Positions 11,170-22,799 of a DNA stretch of 64,000 bases are shown here, piece after piece; the first letter of the stretch is position 1; each line of letters starts with the position of its first letter. This DNA is from Vespula vulgaris (lineage: Eukaryota > Arthropoda > Insecta > Hymenoptera > Vespidae). The stretch covers positions 4,858,814 to 4,922,813 of the forward strand of contig NC_066602.1 in the NCBI RefSeq assembly GCF_905475345.1, given 5' to 3'. The notes under the pieces were generated by a model, which was given only the letters and a program-made list of their open reading frames with translations, was not told the DNA's origin and did not search any database. A program made the translations under genes and the position numbers.

Positions 11170-12280
11170 TTATCGCAGCATTATTGCCTAGTTTGAACTC
11201 GTATAGAAAAATTAAACGCTATCAATAAAGTTTGTTCTAGTACAAAATTCAATATAAATAGTTAGAATAAACACTTGCGATGAAATTTTTTGTGGCGAAG
11301 TAATCATAATTTTCGGGCATTTTTTCATTTCATGAGTTGATTTTCTCAATAAGTTCTCACGTGGAGAAATGTAATCCTCAATTTTACCTTCGCGACATTT
11401 CGTTGAATACGAAACTATTTTCATTCTAAAATCGGGAATTTCAATGTTTCTGCGAATTATCTGTTCGAACAATAACATTGCATTTACAATGCATGTATTT
11501 AATAACAGTTCTACTGCTAATTTCCTGTATCACTTTGTGGTCTACACAGTGGTGAACTATATGCGATCATTTGGTGAGATGAATCGATTGAAGATTTCCC
11601 TAATTTTTATTCCACGACTATTTTGGGATTTTTATATAGATAAGATATTTTATGTACAATAGCCATTTTGCCGAATGTTTCGTAAAGAACAACAATACAT
11701 CACCCTTTTTCTTACATTTTAAGACTTTCACTTCTTTTCTATTTTACCAAGGCATAACATCTCCACGTTTTAATTTTTGAAATACTACTTCTTGCGGATT
11801 TTTTCGTCAATTTTTTCCATAGAATAACCACTAAATGCGTATGTATTGGGATTAATTTTTTCGCCAGATCAACACTTGTATACCAATTATCTTTGTCAGA
11901 TATATCCTTGCAAAACGACATTACAATTTTCCCCGCTTATATTTGAAAGGAACAAGTATATCCTGCGCTACCACATAATTTATAATTTTTTATTTCGTAT
12001 CTATGACATTTTTGTTTGACCAAATATTATCGAAATTTTCTTCAGTCTTGAGATGGTGTTAATGATCCATCTGGATTGTAATAATGGATGTATTCTGGAT
12101 GTAATCTGGATGTAATAATAATCATCTGGATGTCAATAATACGAATAATTTTAAATAATCTATTATTAGGATCATTTTCTTCATCTTTACTAAAATTGAT
12201 AAACTGCAGAAGTGATTCAAATTGATTTCTAGATATCACTGTACTTGTACATGTCTTCTTCTATCCTTCATTTCTACTTT
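11170..12280 (-). mobile_element. piggyBac transposase remnant, copy 1
   Basis: Minus strand order is typical of piggyBac. ISRNQFESLLQFINFSKDEE, then PNNRLFKIIRIID, lie at 12240-12135. DNWYTSVDLAKKL followed by HTHLVVILWKKLTKK lies at 11890-11800, matching the DN-YTS--LA--L catalytic Asp block. FNRFISPNDRI is a decayed version of the MGGVD-D region. LAVELLLNTCIVNAMLLFEQ and IPDFRMKIV follow at 11510-11420 (IVNA-ILY--; --DFR--L). A Cys-poor remnant of the C-terminal region (STHEMKKCPK) sits at about 11330. The middle between 12130 and 11930 is badly decayed. It is followed closely by the mariner. Confidence 0.75.
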
Positions 12281-12559
12281 TATAAGTGAAATTTATGTAA
12301 TCGCACTAGTTCAATCCATATAATAAGAGCAAAATATCGTTTTATTTCATTAAGATTTGTTTCAGACTTCATCTAGTCGATGTAGCTGCTCTTCTGATAT
12401 TATTTGCGCAGCATATAGGTTCATTTGTTTCTCGCTATCTTTAGTACCTCTTATAACCAACGTTATAATTGCCTTCAATATGAAGCCTATACTACAAACG
12501 CAAACAAGTTGTATTTTCTCTATATAACATTTACATTCTTAATAGAAATCTGAATAATA

Positions 12560-14250
12560 TTTCATACCGACTAATTATGTTTACATAATGCATATTCGAA
12601 ATATTAGTATATATGTTAGCATGCATTATTCTTGTCTCGAAAAAAATCTAAGAAATTAACTTTTATTTTGTCCTCATCTACATATCGACATGTTAAAATA
12701 TATCTAATTTTGATAATAGATATGTATATCCGAATCTCATCGATTATTATTTCATTCTGTAATAAGTACAAAATTGTTATACAAATCGTGTAATAACATT
12801 TTTTGTTAATGTTACAATTTTTGTTCTTTAAGGCTGCTCATTTTCATTTTGTAGACACTTTATTATTTAGGAAACAACAATTGCTAATTATAAGTACCTT
12901 GCTGCTTATAAAATACGGGTCAATTCTCGAATCAGGTAAAAAGCACTCAAGATAAAAAACCGTAAATTTATTTTCTATTTCTGCTGACAAAAAGTGGTCT
13001 TTTTTTTCGATCTTAAGGACAACCATTTCTTATGGTGTCTAAGCAATAAAATAATGTTTTTGTCTTTACGTCATGAATAAAAGACTTTGCAAATGGTACA
13101 TGTATTTATCAAAGTCTTTTATGTTCGGCATTTCATTCTATCTATGTGCATGATCGTATGCATGAATGTAATTTTTTTAAGTTCCTTTCATTGATTTTTA
13201 ACCCTTCACTGAAGTTGGGCATTTGACCTCAACGATGATATCAGGACCAATTAGCCTGTTTGGAAAAATTGCTTAGAATGGATGATTTTTATCAATAATC
13301 AGACCACTACCTTCAATATCGAGCTCGTATTCGATGGAATGAAATTACTTGTTCGTTAATTTCGCGTTCGGTTTTGAAGGGGTCTTTTCTTTTCAAAAAT
13401 TTTACAAAGTAATTTCTAGCATAAATTAAGTTCTCATTACAAACATCATATGTCTGAGGGCAAGACGCGTTTGCTGCATAATCACCGTCGATATTTTCAG
13501 TATAAAATTTCTTTGCGGGATGTAGACGATTTCTTCCTCTTTGAGAAAAGCGAACTTGGTTTTTTTTTACGTATATATTATAAAATAAAGTTGCTCATAT
13601 CTTTACTTGATAATTTATTATTTATTTCACGGTGCAACACACTACCAGAATTCTTACTAATGAGAGCATCTTTACATCGAGTTTGAACCGCATCTTTACA
13701 TTGTTTATGAACCGCATGGGGAAAAGTTGACTCTTTTGCTACCTATAAATTTGACAATATAAAAATTCTATAATTCTGCCACATCATTATTGACGTGTTA
13801 TATTAAACCGAATGCGTTAACTGCAATATAATGCATTGCCAATTGTATTTCATAAAAAATATCGGTTAATATCCACCGTGGGTGATTAGTCTTAGAAGTT
13901 TTTGCTTTACTACACAATGATATCCGCAATCTTTACATTTCGCATGGAGGCCGAAAACAGTACGACGTGTTGTGAATATTTTTCTACAATTTCTCCAGAT
14001 TGACGATGCAAAGAATATCGTCATAATCGATTTCTTCTTTTAGACGAATAATTCTTACCTTAGCAACTTCTGATTAACCTGTACGCCATATACTGGAAAG
14101 TTTCAGATATTTTCAGATACAATAGCATAGTATATACCCATGTAATATTTGAGAAGCATGGTATATATGTAAATATTATTTCGGATATCATGCAGGCGTT
14201 AATATTTGAACTTTTTCCCAATGTATTTTCAGTCTTAATATTCATATCAA
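12560..14250 (-). mobile_element. YqaJ-nuclease transposon remnant, copy C
   Basis: This is the best-preserved of the three copies. Minus strand reads SGLIIDKNHPF, then NRLIGPDIIVEVKCPTSVKG, at about 13310-13205. It matches the YqaJ core: 'GL-ID-E-PFL-ASPDGLIG-D-IVEVKCP', with the catalytic E-V-K present. LKKLHSC and, in another frame, NYIHAYDHAHR follow (normally KN--Y--Q-QGQL). HFLSAEIENKFTVFYLECFL then PDSRIDPYF lie at 12990-12890 (HFW--EM--K---FY--CLLPE--DPR). The 5' part (13780-14200) aligns with copy B. The frame is broken about five times. Confidence 0.65.
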
Positions 14251-14640
14251 ATCTCATATACTACGTTTTAATTTTATGATGTTAACAAAACTATTGTAGC
14301 ATTCTGAAACTCGATACATGTCTACAACTATACAAGAAAAAGGAACATGCACTTTTATAGAACGAATGGTATTTATAAATATATGCAATATTCACTACTC
14401 GAAAGCCTGACAATTGAAATGAATTTTTATCATTATTTGTAATTATGTTCAATTCGCAGAAGGCATGGAAAGGAATTAAAAATATTCACACTTATTACCT
14501 GTGCAGATTCCAAAAATGGATTCTGTGAAATTACACTGTAGATGTACGATTTGCTAGGTAGACTTGTATTTATATTTTCTTGAAATATATCTTTTCTCTT
14601 CTTTTTATAATAATTTTTTAACTTTGAATAGTTCATACGT
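14251..14640. repeat. 3' flank of piggyBac copy 2, also found at 25855-26215
   Basis: This block aligns in order with 25855-26215: CATA-ACTAC-TTTTAATTTTAT at the left, CAAGAAAAAGGAA, TAAAAATATT-(C/G)-CTTAT, ATTCTGTGAA, and a TTTCTTGAAATA right edge. It lies downstream, in coding sense, of piggyBac copy 2, so it is probably the non-coding end of that element (inference). Confidence 0.5.
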
Positions 14641-14815
14641 GTAACCTACATTTCTTTTTTTGACATACATAAGTTTCGTGTAGATTTTCCTGCTTGTCAC
14701 CGGTATTTTTCGAAAGATCGTAAGACGTCTTATTTTCCTAATTTCTAAATTTTTAATCCTGTCCTTCCATTTTTGCGAAATTTAGAGAATGTAAATAAAT
14801 GTGATTCATTCTTAT

Positions 14816-14816
<1 letters not shown>

Positions 14817-14850
<34 letters not shown>

Positions 14851-14851
14851 T
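14817..14851. repeat. (TA)/(GT) microsatellite
   Basis: ATATATAT followed by about 12 GT repeats. Simple sequence. Confidence 0.9.
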
Positions 14852-15029
14852 TATTATTTGTGCGAATATTCAATACTTTTTTCTTAAATGGTAAGCGGCA
14901 AAACAATCTCAGAAATGTAAAGAAACTCTACATGATTTACATAGTAGATTTCCCTTGCTTATTTTATTTACATAATACGCGCTGCATGTTCTTTTGTGTT
15001 TATAAGTTTGAGTAATTTGTGTCAATTAG

Positions 15030-16340
15030 TATTGCTTTAGCTGCTCGGAAAGTTTGTCAGTCCAATTACGATGTGAAGCACGATGTGTTGTTGCAGAGAT
15101 TTACAAGTTTTTCTCAGTATTGGGTAAATTATCCTTTAACGAAATTTCAGATATTTTCAATAAGAAATCACTAAAACGTAAATTTTTGGTTCTTACACTA
15201 AAGTGTTGATATATCTCGAACAAATTGAATAGAACACTCTGGAAAGGTATAAAGCCTTTTTCTTTACCATTTCATATTTTTTCTATAATAATTAGGAATA
15301 CTTAAGAAATTGAAAAGTTTGATCCACTCCTTTCATGTACTTGTTGTAATCGAGTTTGGAAAATATTTAGTTAAAAATTCTTTAATTTAGTCGGAAATCC
15401 TAATTTTGAGACATATTCTCGCAGTTTCCGATTTTTTTCCTAAGTAAATTCTCCGCGAGTTCAACGCTGTTGTAATAATTTTTCATGTACAAATGATACC
15501 AATGTAAAAAAATATGTCAGTAATTCCATATTTCAGCGTACTCTTTAAGGTCTGTCTAATATCCGAGTATATTTTGAAGCATGAAATATATTCCACGGTG
15601 GAATCACATAACGTTCAGATGAGGATACCATATTTAGTAATTTGCGAAGGACTATATAAACTACGAAACTCATTTATTCATGATATTGTATCATACTTTT
15701 GTCGATGAAAATGTTTTGCCTAAGATTAAAGGTTTCGCAAAACTTTTTTGAGAAATAATCTATTATGGAGTGCACCTTAAAGAGCCAATCAGTATTGTTG
15801 GGCATACTGTTGTTATCGGAAAAATGTAAAACTGATAATATTTCTGTAATTCTATTATCAGTCATAATTTCACGAAATATTGAAGTTTCCAGTAACGAAT
15901 TCGTTGACGAATAAATTGTTCATCCTCGGATTTTTTATCAATCCCATAAGAATCGCTAAGGCAACCTACCTTTTTAAGTTCGCGTGTAGTAACTTTGAAA
16001 AATAATATAAAAATAAAAAAAAATAAAAAACTTTTTTATATTGCTTATTCTTATTAGAATTCTGTGTGTATGTTTCCATGCTAATAAGTTCAATCAATTC
16101 CGATTCAATAAATAAATCTGCGAAGTCTTCCACGTTTTGTACCTCTTTGGAGAATACATTAGGTTCTGTAGAGTCTTCGAATTTCTTATTGTTTTTCAGT
16201 AAATCAAAATCTTATCACTTTATATCGTTATCTTCATCCGATTCTTCTATGTCACTTGGTAACACATTTTATGGTGCGAAGTCGGATCAGTTAGGGTTTT
16301 GGAACCATGAAGATGTTCTGGCTTTGTTCCTTATCTGAAT
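15030..16340 (-). mobile_element. piggyBac transposase remnant, copy 2
   Basis: Minus strand has an acidic N-terminus (SDIEESDEDNDIK at about 16255-16215), as usual for piggyBac. FVNEFVTGNFNIS lies at 15905-15870. MTDNRITEILSVLHFSDNNS, then LFKVHSIIDYF, FNLRQNIFIDKSM and FRSLYSPSQITKYGI occupy 15865-15630. These match M---RF--LL--LHF-D--, L-K---ii--F-, --IDE-M--F--R---KQY-P-KP-K-GI, including an Asp of the DDE core (FIDKSM, normally SIDEsM). The C-terminal half toward 15030 is too decayed to read. Non-coding ends probably extend to about 14255 and 16830, giving about 2.6 kb, a normal size for the family. Confidence 0.7.
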
Positions 16341-16589
16341 ATGTATCCCAAAATTTAATAGGAACATCGGATAAATTATTATCCAGTTTACTTCTTCGTT
16401 TGCCATTATCAGAGAGTAGAATTTCTTGTTTTATTAAAAAGTTAGAAACAAGAAAATGTGTTAATATGATCGTATTGCAAACTGTAATTAATTGTTGCCT
16501 TGTGTAGAACACTACCAGTATGTTATAGGCATTTATGCGATAGCTTCGCAGATTCCAACGTGGTCTTACCAGCATCTGTGTGAAAATTT

Positions 16590-16830
16590 TCGTGTGGCAT
16601 CAACGTAGTGTCACCGGATGGTATAGACCAATGAATTGCGCCTGTTTTTTCTTGTCAGATTTCCTTTTTTTGCTGGCATTTTTAAATCATTCGTGAGACA
16701 AAACTATTGTGAGTTCGACGCCTCGACTATTACAATAAGGAAATAATATAGGATGTATTATAAAAGGAACAAGAAGTATAACAAAAGATATAGTAAACGA
16801 TATATAATAAATGATTATTAAAATATTGCA
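16590..16830. repeat. 5' flank of piggyBac copy 2, also found at 26245-26450
   Basis: It shares GCTGGCATTTTTAAATCA, GACAAAA-TATT, CG-CG-CTTCGACT and a following purine-rich AACAA-A block with 26285-26450, in the same orientation. It lies upstream, in coding sense, of piggyBac copy 2. No exact TIR was delimited. Confidence 0.5.
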
Positions 16831-17639
16831 AAAATTCGCAAAAGATCGACTATTTTTTATCTAGGTAACATTATTCGCTGTTTAATTTATCGGTGAACCA
16901 TTTTAATTTATTGCGACCATGAGTACCGTACGAAAAGGATTAATAACTACCGCAAACAAATAATCGCCAGCCGAAAAACACAGTTTTAACTGGCATAGAG
17001 TCTATAAGACACCGGAAATCTGATCTCCCACATTCATAAAATTCATAACAAACCAGATTTGTAATTTTTATTTTGATAATATTGATTTTTACGAATTATA
17101 ACGTGCAACATCGTATTTTCATTTATTTAACAACACATCGATGTTCGACAATAAAAATAATTTCATTACAGAACTGTGCGTCGAGTTCAGTTATCTTTCT
17201 CCGAAGTTCATCGTGTTTCTTTAATGTCTATCATTGATCTTTACTTGGAATGTCTGTTACGTTCTCACAAATTTAGATTGTTATTGTGTAGAGATAGAAA
17301 GTTCTGCGGAAGGAATATGAATCTAATTGATCAGAATGAAAGGAGAGGTCTTTTCTCACACATATTTTCTGCTCTGTCTTGTTGAAACAGTCAGACATGC
17401 TAATTATATCAAGTGACGATAATGACTAGATTAGTAGATAATAAATAAGATCTATTAGGAACAAATGAGACAGAGCAAACGATGAATTCAATGTCAAATC
17501 GTGAATATAGTTCCGGATTTCTAGCTATTAACATAATGAAAAAATATTCTTCAATACTAAGTTCTCTTTATTCTCAATATAAATTCGATGTCGAAATAAA
17601 TTTTAAGGTTTATTAATTTTTTAGTCAGAATTTAAATAA
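16831..17639. other. unassigned spacer
   Basis: The frame at 17176-17385 (+) is open but not recognised. I saw no repeat partner or domain. Ordinary AT-rich DNA. Confidence 0.3.
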
Positions 17640-18928
17640 ATTCCGAGGTAAATTGCTTTTCCCTCAGAATTTTCAGAAATAGTATCTTTGTCACTTGAAT
17701 CACTTTTATTGTCATTCTCGCTATCATTATTTTGTAATGATAACATTTCTAATACATTCTCCATTAAACTGCCTTTATCTCAGTAGGGTTTCTGAACCTT
17801 TGATGTGTGCTGACAGTATTCCTTGCAGCTATCTGTTATGATAAATTTATTTGGATCAGCTAATCTATCAGTCAATTCATTACGTGTTAAAGTAGAAGGA
17901 TTTCGTTCCATTTCTGTCTATACTAGTTCGATGGGGTTTAGCTTAGACATACACGGAGGTACTCTTAAAACGTTATGACCATGCAGTTTTATGAACTGCT
18001 ACATTGGCTATAAATATTTTTTCATTATTTTTATTTCGATTTATCAGGGCAAATAATTGATATTTTTTCGTATTTTATAAATGAGGGACTTTATTTTTTA
18101 AGAGTCTTTTAATCATGTCTTTCTTTGCAGTATATTGCTTTATTAACTTCAGTCAGGTGATACGACGGTATATTATCTATCACTAGAATTCTATCACAGA
18201 ATTAACTGGGATCTTTGGAATTAAATTTTCTTATATCTATTTTCCAAATTTCTACGTATTCATTTGGCTATATTAGTCGCCAATTATAGTATTTGTTTTA
18301 AAAATTAATTTAGCTCCATCCATAAATCCATGTTCTCCTTCATCGTGGACTACTATATAACAATGAAAGATACTTATACGTATTTTTTAAAACATCAAAC
18401 ATTTTCTTCGTTCGTCTATATTTATCGAAACTAAATAGAGCATTGTTTATTAACTAGCATATTCTTCGTCAATATATTTCATATTTCTATTCTGAGATCT
18501 GCAATAATCAATCGTTTTTATATATTTCCCTCGCTACGGAAACACAAATATTTGGCCTGTTTATTAAAATTTTACAGATACTGTTATTATTCCTCCACTG
18601 CTTGAACAGTTTTTCAAGAATTTCTGGAGACTGTGTAGTTCTCACGGAAAATGTATTTTTTCCCGAATAGGTACTCGTAATTGAGACGTACTTGATAAAA
18701 TTTTTTATTTAATGTAGTCATACATAATATTCCTTATTTTTACTTTTTCATCTTCAAAAAAGTGAAATATCTTTTCCATTTTCCTTTATATTTTTTTCTT
18801 CTTATACAAATTTGGAACCTTCCTTCCGAATCTTAATAATCGATTTAGTAGATAAACCAACATAGTCAATTGCATGAACATTGGTTTGCTGAATGTTATA
18901 AAGGAGTTGATGTACTCTATGATTTTTC
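17640..18928 (-). mobile_element. DDE_3 (Tc1/IS630-like) transposase remnant
   Basis: The minus strand carries a full-length but dead DDE_3-type transposase, as found in insects. There is a helix-turn-helix VGLSTKSIIKIRKEG at about 18880-18835. A decayed middle follows, where the catalytic-domain start (YIDET) is unreadable. VVHDEGEHGFMDGAKLIFKT lies at 18350-18290 (normally VVHAGGE-GFI-GA-LIFKS). MNT-KFGK and LIPKIPVNSVIEF come next (MN---F-KWL-EKLIPNLP-NSVIV). At about 17985-17900, HGHNVLRVPPCMSKLNPIEL carries the third catalytic acidic residue (LPPYH--LNPIELIW). The acidic C-terminal tail NNDSENDNKSDSSDKDTISE is at 17735-17670. Many stops interrupt the frame. Confidence 0.75.
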
Positions 18929-19370
18929 ATTGCTCCTTTTCATGACCCGACACACAATGCTTAGAATCTCGAATTGTGAGAATTGTGAGAACAATCCCAT
19001 TTCATCTAGAAAGTAATGACGAAAAACGAGCCATAGTATCTTTCTTTGTTTTACAAATTTTTTTATTTATAAAATAATTTATTTTTTCCGCATATAGTAC
19101 TAACTAGTGTTATTCTTTTTGCTAGTAATTTTGATACAAACGGTAAGCTTCTAAAAAAATTGTCAGTTGTTATGGTTCTTCCCTTTATAGAATATGGTTC
19201 CATAAGTTTGAATAGGATAAATTCACTTAGAGATTGTGATATTACTCGTGACTCATCCTTTCCTAAGAAGTTAAGAAAAAGAGGAAATTGACTATATCGA
19301 AGTGAGGAGGATTAATAACATTACTTGGCTTTCTCGGAGTATTAGATTCTTCCTACCGACGATACTGCAA
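18929..19370 (-). mobile_element. piggyBac transposase fragment, copy 3
   Basis: Minus strand reads LGKDESRVISQSLSEFILFK, then LMEPYSIKGRTITTDNFLEA, then YRLYQ, at about 19275-19155. This is the piggyBac central block (YTGKDE-R-----L-E-VV--L-EP---KGR-VT-DNF-TS--L). DTMARFSSLL and NGIVLTILTIRDSKHC follow at 19035-18965. A short HEKEQ-KII segment ends at 18930, where DDE_3 sequence begins. Only the middle third of a piggyBac transposase remains. This subfamily differs from copies 1 and 2 (KDESR and KGR-TTDNF motifs). Confidence 0.7.
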
Positions 19371-20690
19371 ATATTGCTTTTGTTGTAAATAAAGGTAAAG
19401 CTAAAAGCAATAGTTGGGAGGAATGAAAAATACAATCGATCTTTGTAAGAATGTAGATGTCATTTGTCCCCGCATAAATCTAGCACTGGACGAAGTGCGA
19501 GAAGAAAAAGAATTCGGAATTGGAAAAAAATAGAAGATAATAAGTAATCAAAATTATTGAAAAAAATCGAAAAGAAAATTAGACAACTACTATTAAGTTG
19601 AAAAAAGCAAGTCGGAATATATTATATTTCAGGAGCGTTTTCATGAGAATTTAATTATTTAATTATTTAAATATAAAAAACTAACGAATACATTATTATT
19701 GACATAGATAATATGAATGGAGTTGAAATGCAGCGTACATTAGAAAAGGATTAAATACAGTAGTATTTCAATATTTTCGGTAATTTAAAATTGCTATTGG
19801 AATTAATAAAATATTTGAATCAATATTGTTCGATAAAGATATTACGGAATTATAAATCTGATCTATTATATGATACGAGTAATAGACTTTCTTAAATGCC
19901 GTAACTGTATATATATGTTTGTATATAATGACAGTATGCATATGTTGTGTATTATGGCTCCTTTGGTTGATAATATGATCAGAATTACTACTATTTTGTT
20001 TATATCATAATTTTCTGATTTTTTTAGCTGCTTCAATGTATTTTTCTATTTTCTTCCTATATTTACTATCTTCCTGTTTTCTTTTATATGTTTATTGTAT
20101 TTGTTATGGCTATTTCAATTAGTTGTGTTATTTTCTTGTGTTTGTGGATTAGTGTGATCTCCAGTTTATTGTGTAATGTTGTTTTATCGGTAGTAACGCT
20201 TCTATGCCAGTACGTTTTGTATTCATTATTTTGTAGTACATCCACAACAAAAATTGAAGAACTAAACTGATTGTAAGACATCAGTGTAATTATCAATTTT
20301 TACAGAACAGCTGGTACAAAATCAATATAGATTCTTCGTATGTCTTCTAGTTAGACATAGCTTCTCCTCAGATACTCGAATAACTAAATGCATTTTTTTT
20401 TGTTTGCATCTGCTTAAAACAATTCATTATAATAATATTATAATAATATGATACTGTATTTCTGCATCTTTCGTTTATCTTGCCATATTGCTCTTACTAT
20501 CTAAAAAAATGTGTTGTAACAATAAATTGACAATAATATTACTTAGAAAAATAATACATATACGTATTTATATCATTGTAAAATATAAATGTAAATATCA
20601 AATTTTCGTATTGAAGTGACGATTCTGCTGAATTTCTTTTCTGTTAATTTAAGTGCCGTTCTTTTGATGAAGTATTGTTGAAGCCTGTGA
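19371..20690. other. AT-rich DNA without recognised features
   Basis: There are short frames on both strands, including overlapping open frames at 20084-20296. They are Ile/Ser/Val-rich in both directions and are not convincing. No repeats with partners in the window were noticed. Confidence 0.3.
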
Positions 20691-20749
20691 GATTCAAATC
20701 AGTCAATGATTCTGTTTTTAGAAATGAAATAAAGATGAAACGTCCCTAC

Positions 20750-21430
20750 AAATTTTCGAAAAAATTTTAGGAAAGCAGGACGAAACGAGAAAGAAATTCT
20801 GTAACACAAGGATAGAGCAATGTTGGCGTTACAGAAAAAGAGGACATTTTAAGAACTAGTATCTGCAATACTAAAAGAAGAAAAAGAATTATTTGAAGCT
20901 CAAAAGTGACACCGAGGTAAGGACTAGAGGGATAACCTAGTTTCGTCGAAGGACAGAAAACAAGGAAATTATTTTCCTTTTCAGGAAACGAAAATTCCTC
21001 ACAGATCCGTCAGCCTCACTTCAGGACAATAGATATAGAGCATTTTAATTCGATAAAATCGAATTTACGATGATAATAGGGGGGCTGAAAATGGTATATG
21101 GCAAAAATTAATATAGATTCGTATTGGGAACTTTATTTAAGTCAGAATGTACATTTAGCGAACATAGCAGAGAATATTATATTAGATTCGAATTTTATTA
21201 AGAAGAATAATTGTATAATAGATGTAAAATTAATGGGTGGGGAGGAAAAAGTACGTATAGCAGGAAAACCAGCTATTATGAAGCAAAAAGAAGAATTTAG
21301 AAAAAGGAAAAGAATGGGAAGTACTTTATTATTTGAAAGGTTTGTTTTAAAGGAATATAGAAAAAATTCCAGAGAAAGAGACGAAACAAATAGAACAAAA
21401 TTCTTTAGAAAGGATCATTAAGATATTTTT
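20750..21430 (+). pseudogene. retroelement-like fragment with a decayed CCHC knuckle and a 107-codon ORF
   Basis: At 20821 the plus strand reads CWRYRKRGHFKN then a stop and Tyr. The spacing is exactly that of a CX2CX4HX4C knuckle, with Cys 2 and Cys 3 both read as Tyr (TAC and TAT codons, one G-to-A change each from Cys). About 280 bp downstream is an ATG-started open frame (21098-21421) with IDSYWELYLSQNVHLANIAE and later KLMGGEEKVRIAGKPAIMKQ, then a basic tail. I do not recognise that ORF. The knuckle suggests a gag-type retroelement, but no protease, RT or integrase was seen. Confidence 0.35.
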
Positions 21431-21899
21431 ATCAAATCTTCTTTTGATATAGGGAGACGTAATGTTAGATAGACACAGATGATTTTTTGCTATTAAATAA
21501 ACACCTAAGAGGTTTCAAATTCATTAACAGTAGGAGAAACAGCACTTAATTGCTGACATGAAGGAATAAGGAGTTTTAGAAAAAGCTACGGAGTCAAATA
21601 GTTTGGTTTCGAAGAAGAATAAATCAACGAGCTGTTTTGGGGGTTAACAAGAAGTTGAACGTCATTATAAAGAAGCATTCTTATCTATTTTTTTTTATTA
21701 AATAAATTTGTTATTATTAGTACATGATTAAAAGAAATACAATATTATTAAAAAATTAGTTATAATAAATTTTTTACAATAATAACTGTAATATTACCAG
21801 TTTATGATTATTATTGGCGTGACACAGACATTTTAATGTAGAAAACATGAATTTTTAATAGTTAATATTTTGTCACAATTAACAAAATGATATATATAT
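21431..21899. other. spacer, no feature seen
   Basis: AT-rich, with short TATTAAATAAATTT motifs at 21695-21710 that recur at 22730-22765. Nothing else to report. Confidence 0.3.
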
Positions 21900-22791
21900 A
21901 TCATCTCCTTTTTATTAAATTATACCTTTTTAAGGATATTATTTTTATAATACATATTTATTTTATTTATTCTATGGGAAACATTTTATGTTTAGAAATA
22001 ATATTTATTTTTTTAATATTTATTTTTTTTTATATTAGGAAACACATTGTTAAAAATATGTTGTTTATTTATATTAAATACTATTCAAAAGAAATAAAAA
22101 ATTCATTGATTATGATACTTGAAACATGGCACGGCGCGTAATCATCTTATCTTGAAAACATTTCAGCAACAGTAACTTGTTTCTTTCATCTTTATCTTTT
22201 TATGAGATAAGAATTTGATTAGTAAATATAACAGTACAGGTCCATTTAATACTCGTTTGCGTATAAAATTGTCAATAAAGAGGACTCGTGTCGTCAAACA
22301 AATATTAGGTCTACTTACAAAGTATTATATGTTAAATGGTTAATTGGAAATTGGATTTCAATCGGTTATCGAAAAGGAAGATCGATTTCTACAAACTTTC
22401 ATTATTCTTTATGTATAAAATAGCTAATGATCGGATCGATACTGATATTATTGATGATATCCAAGCAATTCAATATCAAAGCACTCAATGGGAAGAGTCG
22501 ATATATATTAAAATTGTAGGTACTTGATATCAATTTTCGAAACTGACATACTTCAATGAATCGATATCAAGTTGAAAAGCGTTTATATCGGATCAATATC
22601 CATTTGATGATACCTAATAATATTGAATCAATTTCTGTTTGATGATACCTAATAATATTGAATCAATTTCCGTTTGATGATACCTAATGAAAGTATTGAC
22701 ACTCGTTTAATACTTATGTTTAATATTGTTTTTTATTAAATAAATTTTTTATTAAATAAATAATAATATAATTTAATAAAAAGGAGATGAT
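21900..22791. mobile_element. 892-bp segment bounded by a perfect 25-bp inverted repeat
   Basis: The 25 bases at 21900-21924 (ATCATCTCC then an AT-rich part) are the exact reverse complement of 22767-22791 (ending GGAGATGAT). Such a match over 842 bp is not expected by chance for a block containing the mixed-base core CATCTCC, although part of it is AT-rich. It could be a non-autonomous DNA transposon (MITE) or a foldback. No target-site duplication is obvious, and internal frames are not convincingly coding. A short tandem repeat lies inside near the right end. Confidence 0.45.
22603..22692. repeat. 35-bp tandem repeat, about 2.6 copies
   Basis: Units start with TTTGATGATACCTAATAATA at 22603, 22638 and 22673 (partial). 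Unit 2 differs from unit 1 by one base (CTG versus CCG near the end). Confidence 0.85.
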
Positions 22792-22799
22792 GTTTAATA

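Noticed and set aside
21887..22141. 84-codon Ile/Phe-rich plus frame as a membrane protein
   Set aside because: Composition is what AT-rich random DNA gives; it also starts at the inverted repeat arm of a probable non-coding element.
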